7,029 nt of DNA from Bacteroides sp. GTDB lineage: Bacteria > Bacteroidota > Bacteroidia > Bacteroidales > Muribaculaceae. The stretch is from positions 102,707 through 109,735 of the forward strand of contig JAAVDT010000007.1 of the NCBI GenBank assembly GCA_014801655.1, written 5' to 3'. Below are positions 5,405-7,029 of this stretch, piece by piece. The stretch's first letter is position 1. Every line of letters begins with the position of its first letter. The notes beneath the pieces were generated by a model. It saw only the letters and a program-made list of their open reading frames with translations, was not told the DNA's origin and made no database searches. A program made the position numbers and the translations under genes.

Positions 5405-6688
5405 ATGGACCAAGCAACCCCCTGGATCATAATAGCAGCAGTCTCACTCGTTTTCTCAGCCCTGTTTTCAGGCACAGAAATCGCCTACATCACCTCCGAC
5501 CGCGTCCGCGTTGAGCTCGACGTCAAATCCGGAGGCCTCCTGAGTCGCATCATCTCGATGTTCTATCGCGACGAAGACCTCTTCATCTCCACCATCCTCG
5601 TGGGCAACAATATCATGCTCGTGGTCTACGGCATGGGCGCAGCCTACCTCATCGAGCAATGCTGGCTCGACGCCTACCACCTCCCCCAGTCGCTCCTGCT
5701 CATAATCTCAACACTCATCTCCACCGGAGTCATACTCATCACAGGCGAATTCTTCCCAAAAACGGTGTTCCGCATCAACCCCTACACCTCCCTGAAAATA
5801 TTCGCCCTCCCCATCGCCCTCTTCTACATCATCCTCCTCCCCGTCTCCCTCTTCACATCATGGCTCTCAAAAGCCCTCATGCGACTCTTCGGCATTCGCA
5901 CCACCGCCACACGCATGGGCATGCTATCCATCGGCGACCTCAACCAATATCTCGAAAAAACAATCGATGAAGTTAACCCCGACCGCGAACCCGTTGAAAA
6001 CGAAGTCAAAATCTTCCACAACGCACTCGACTTCTCCACAACCCACCTGCGCGACTGCATGCTCCCGCGCAACGAAATGATAGCCGTCAACATCGACACT
6101 ACCGACCGCGACCGACTCGTCGAACTATTCACCCGATCCGGACGCAGCAAAATCGTAGTCTACTCCGGCGACATCGACAACGTGCTCGGCTACATCCACG
6201 TCTCCGAACTCTTCGACCCCCGATCCAACTGGCGCGACCACATAAAACCCGTAATCTTCGCCCCCGAATCACTCCTCGCCAACAAACTCATGCGCCGACT
6301 CCTCAGCGAAAAACGCTCAATGGCAATCGTGGTCGACGAATTTGGTGGAACATCAGGACTCGTCACACTCGAAGACCTCGTTGAAGAAATATTCGGCGAC
6401 ATACGCGACGAACACGACACCACCTCCGAAACCGTCCGCGAAATCTCCCCCGGAGTCTACGAATGTTCAGGCCGAGTCGAAATCGAAACCCTCCGCGAAA
6501 TCAACCACATCGACATCCCCGAAGACGACGACTACCAGACCCTCGCCGGCTACATCCTTTTCAACACCGGCACCATCCCCGCCCAAGGCGAAACAATCGA
6601 AATAGCCGACCTCCGCTTCGAAATCCTCCGCCGCACCGCAACCCGCCTCGAACTAATCCGCATCTCCCCCCTCGACCCCAAACCATAA
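5405..6688 (+). CDS. CNNM/CBS-domain membrane protein of the CorC/HlyC (GldE-like) family
   Basis: A 427-residue inner-membrane protein. The N-terminal CNNM (DUF21) region, about 1-190, has several membrane helices and the motifs FSGTEIA (21-27), VGNN (66-69) and GEFFPKT (114-120). A CBS pair follows, at about 218-270 and 278-335, including the very conserved DEFGGTSGLVTLEDLVEEIFGDI (311-333). A CorC_HlyC domain closes the protein at about 344-421. CNNM proteins are linked to magnesium or cobalt efflux, and CBS pairs bind adenosine nucleotides. Old 'hemolysin' labels for this family are not good evidence of toxin activity. In Bacteroidota, relatives are often annotated GldE after a gliding-motility protein; non-gliding species also carry them, so motility is not implied. 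The gene starts 17 bases after lptC and probably shares its transcript. Domain assignment is firm; substrate is unknown. Confidence 0.93.
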   Translation: MDQATPWIIIAAVSLVFSALFSGTEIAYITSDRVRVELDVKSGGLLSRIISMFYRDEDLFISTILVGNNIMLVVYGMGAAYLIEQCWLDAYHLPQSLLLIISTLISTGVILITGEFFPKTVFRINPYTSLKIFALPIALFYIILLPVSLFTSWLSKALMRLFGIRTTATRMGMLSIGDLNQYLEKTIDEVNPDREPVENEVKIFHNALDFSTTHLRDCMLPRNEMIAVNIDTTDRDRLVELFTRSGRSKIVVYSGDIDNVLGYIHVSELFDPRSNWRDHIKPVIFAPESLLANKLMRRLLSEKRSMAIVVDEFGGTSGLVTLEDLVEEIFGDIRDEHDTTSETVREISPGVYECSGRVEIETLREINHIDIPEDDDYQTLAGYILFNTGTIPAQGETIEIADLRFEILRRTATRLELIRISPLDPKP

Positions 6689-6696
6689 AAAACTTC

Positions 6697-6727
6697 TTTC
6701 AAGTCTCAATAAAAATCATTAAATTTG
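6697..6727 (+). promoter_or_regulatory. Promoter for the tRNA-Arg gene
   Basis: TTTC at 6697-6700, a 19-base spacer, then TAAATTTG at 6720-6727 closely match the Bacteroidota pattern TTTG-N19-TAnnTTTG. This is the best two-part promoter match in the window. Transcription would begin near 6733-6736, so the leader before the tRNA would consist almost wholly of heptamer array 3. Confidence 0.65.
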
Positions 6728-6733
6728 CAAAAC

Positions 6734-6775
6734 CACTAAACTCTATACTCTATACTCTAAACTCTACTCTCTAAA
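6734..6775 (+). repeat. Heptamer array 3 (CTCTATA / CTCTAAA)
   Basis: Units on +: a degenerate CACTAAA (6734-6740), CTCTATA twice (6741-6754), CTCTAAA (6755-6761), 5-base CTCTA (6762-6766) and 9-base CTCTCTAAA (6767-6775). It ends 2 bases before the tRNA. The 5+9-base phase break is the same as in array 1. Confidence 0.88.
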
Positions 6776-6777
6776 AA

Positions 6778-6852
6778 GCCCCGGTAGTTCAACGGATAGA
6801 ATAGAAGTTTCCTAAACTTTTGATAGCAGTTCGATTCTGCTCCGGGGTACCA
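6778..6852 (+). tRNA. tRNA-Arg (anticodon CCT)
   Basis: All arms fold. The acceptor GCCCCGG (6778-6784) pairs with CCGGGGT (6842-6848), with a G-T first pair. The D stem is GTTC/GAAT (6787-6790, 6799-6802). The anticodon stem GAAGT/ACTTT carries loop TTCCTAA (6809-6815) with anticodon CCT at 6811-6813. The variable region is TGAT, and the T stem AGCAG/CTGCT carries loop TTCGATT (6830-6836). Discriminator A is at 6849 and CCA is encoded at 6850-6852. It reads AGG, a minor Arg codon here (for example in the DUF3822 gene at 223-225), while CGC dominates. No sign of an integrated element or duplicated 3' end is seen in the window. Confidence 0.96.
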
Positions 6853-6855
6853 ACC

Positions 6856-6892
6856 CTCTCTAAACTCTAATCTCTACACTCTAATCTCTCTC
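6856..6892 (+). repeat. Heptamer array 4 (degenerate CTCTAAA)
   Basis: Units on +: CTCTCTAAA (6856-6864), CTCTAAT (6865-6871), CTCTACA (6872-6878), CTCTAAT (6879-6885), then CTCTCTC. It starts 3 bases after the tRNA CCA end and is the most diverged of the four arrays. It also contains no G. Confidence 0.8.
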
Positions 6893-6927
6893 CCCGCAAT
6901 CAAACCAATCACCTTAAACTAAACGCA

Positions 6928-7029
6928 ATGACAGCAGCAGCCAAATCCCGCTCCCCGCTGACCTGGGTACCATCAGTCTACTTTGCAATGGGACTCCCCT
7001 TCATAGTCCTCAACCTCGTCGCCGTCATC
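6928..7029 (+). CDS. MFS transporter, N-terminal part (AmpG-like), cut by the window end
   Basis: The ATG at 6928 opens 34 codons that run off the window. The N-terminus has a short basic lead (MTAAAKSRSPLTW), then VPSVYFAMGLPFIVLNLVAVI, the first membrane helix. The pattern W-V-P-x-x-Y-F-A-x-G-L-P is typical of the start of AmpG/RhtX-like major facilitator transporters in Bacteroidota, whose substrates include muropeptides or siderophores in characterised relatives. The substrate cannot be set from 34 residues. No -7 element is seen in the 75 bases between the tRNA and this ATG, so it may be read through from the tRNA promoter or from an element I cannot recognise. Confidence 0.7.
   Translation, partial: MTAAAKSRSPLTWVPSVYFAMGLPFIVLNLVAVI

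Noticed and set aside
6778..6852. tRNA-Arg as an integration site of a mobile element
   Set aside because: No integrase gene and no direct repeat of the tRNA 3' end is visible in the window. The flanks are heptamer arrays that also occur elsewhere.

Overview
The window looks like chromosomal housekeeping DNA from a Bacteroidota member, most likely order Bacteroidales and possibly Muribaculaceae. The evidence is Bacteroidota-type promoter elements (TAnnTTTG) before several genes, no clear Shine-Dalgarno sequences, a DUF3822-like gene directly before rsmD, and a coaX / outer-membrane protein / lptC / CNNM-CBS gene run. Family-level placement is an inference from memory of such genomes. All recognisable genes lie on the + strand, and the coding strand is strongly C-rich. 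I see no mobile element, CRISPR array, prophage or broken gene.

Layout. Bases 1-51 may be the last codons of an upstream gene. Bases 172-1859 hold a tight block: a DUF3822-like protein, RsmD (16S rRNA guanine-N2 methyltransferase) and a DivIC/FtsB-type division protein. After a 67-base gap filled with heptamer repeats comes a small four-helix membrane protein (1927-2334). A 190-base intergenic region follows, with a second heptamer array, a GC-rich hairpin, a 20-bp AT palindrome and a promoter element. Next is a second block (2525-6688): type III pantothenate kinase (CoaX), an uncharacterised outer-membrane beta-barrel protein, the LPS-export lipoprotein LptC with an unusual proline-rich tail, and a CNNM/CBS/CorC_HlyC membrane protein. 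A tRNA-Arg(CCT) gene with its own good promoter match follows, bracketed by two more heptamer arrays. The window ends inside an MFS transporter gene.

The first block links ribosome modification with cell division. The second combines coenzyme A synthesis with envelope biogenesis: an outer-membrane barrel, LPS transport and a probable cation transporter or membrane regulator. Close spacing and overlaps suggest co-transcription within each block.

The most unusual signal is a family of G-free heptamer arrays (CTCTAAA and variants such as CCCTAAA and CTCTATA). They fill four of the intergenic gaps, always in the same orientation as transcription. Two arrays 4.8 kb apart share an identical 22-base irregular block, so they look copied rather than independently slipped. 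Their role is unknown.
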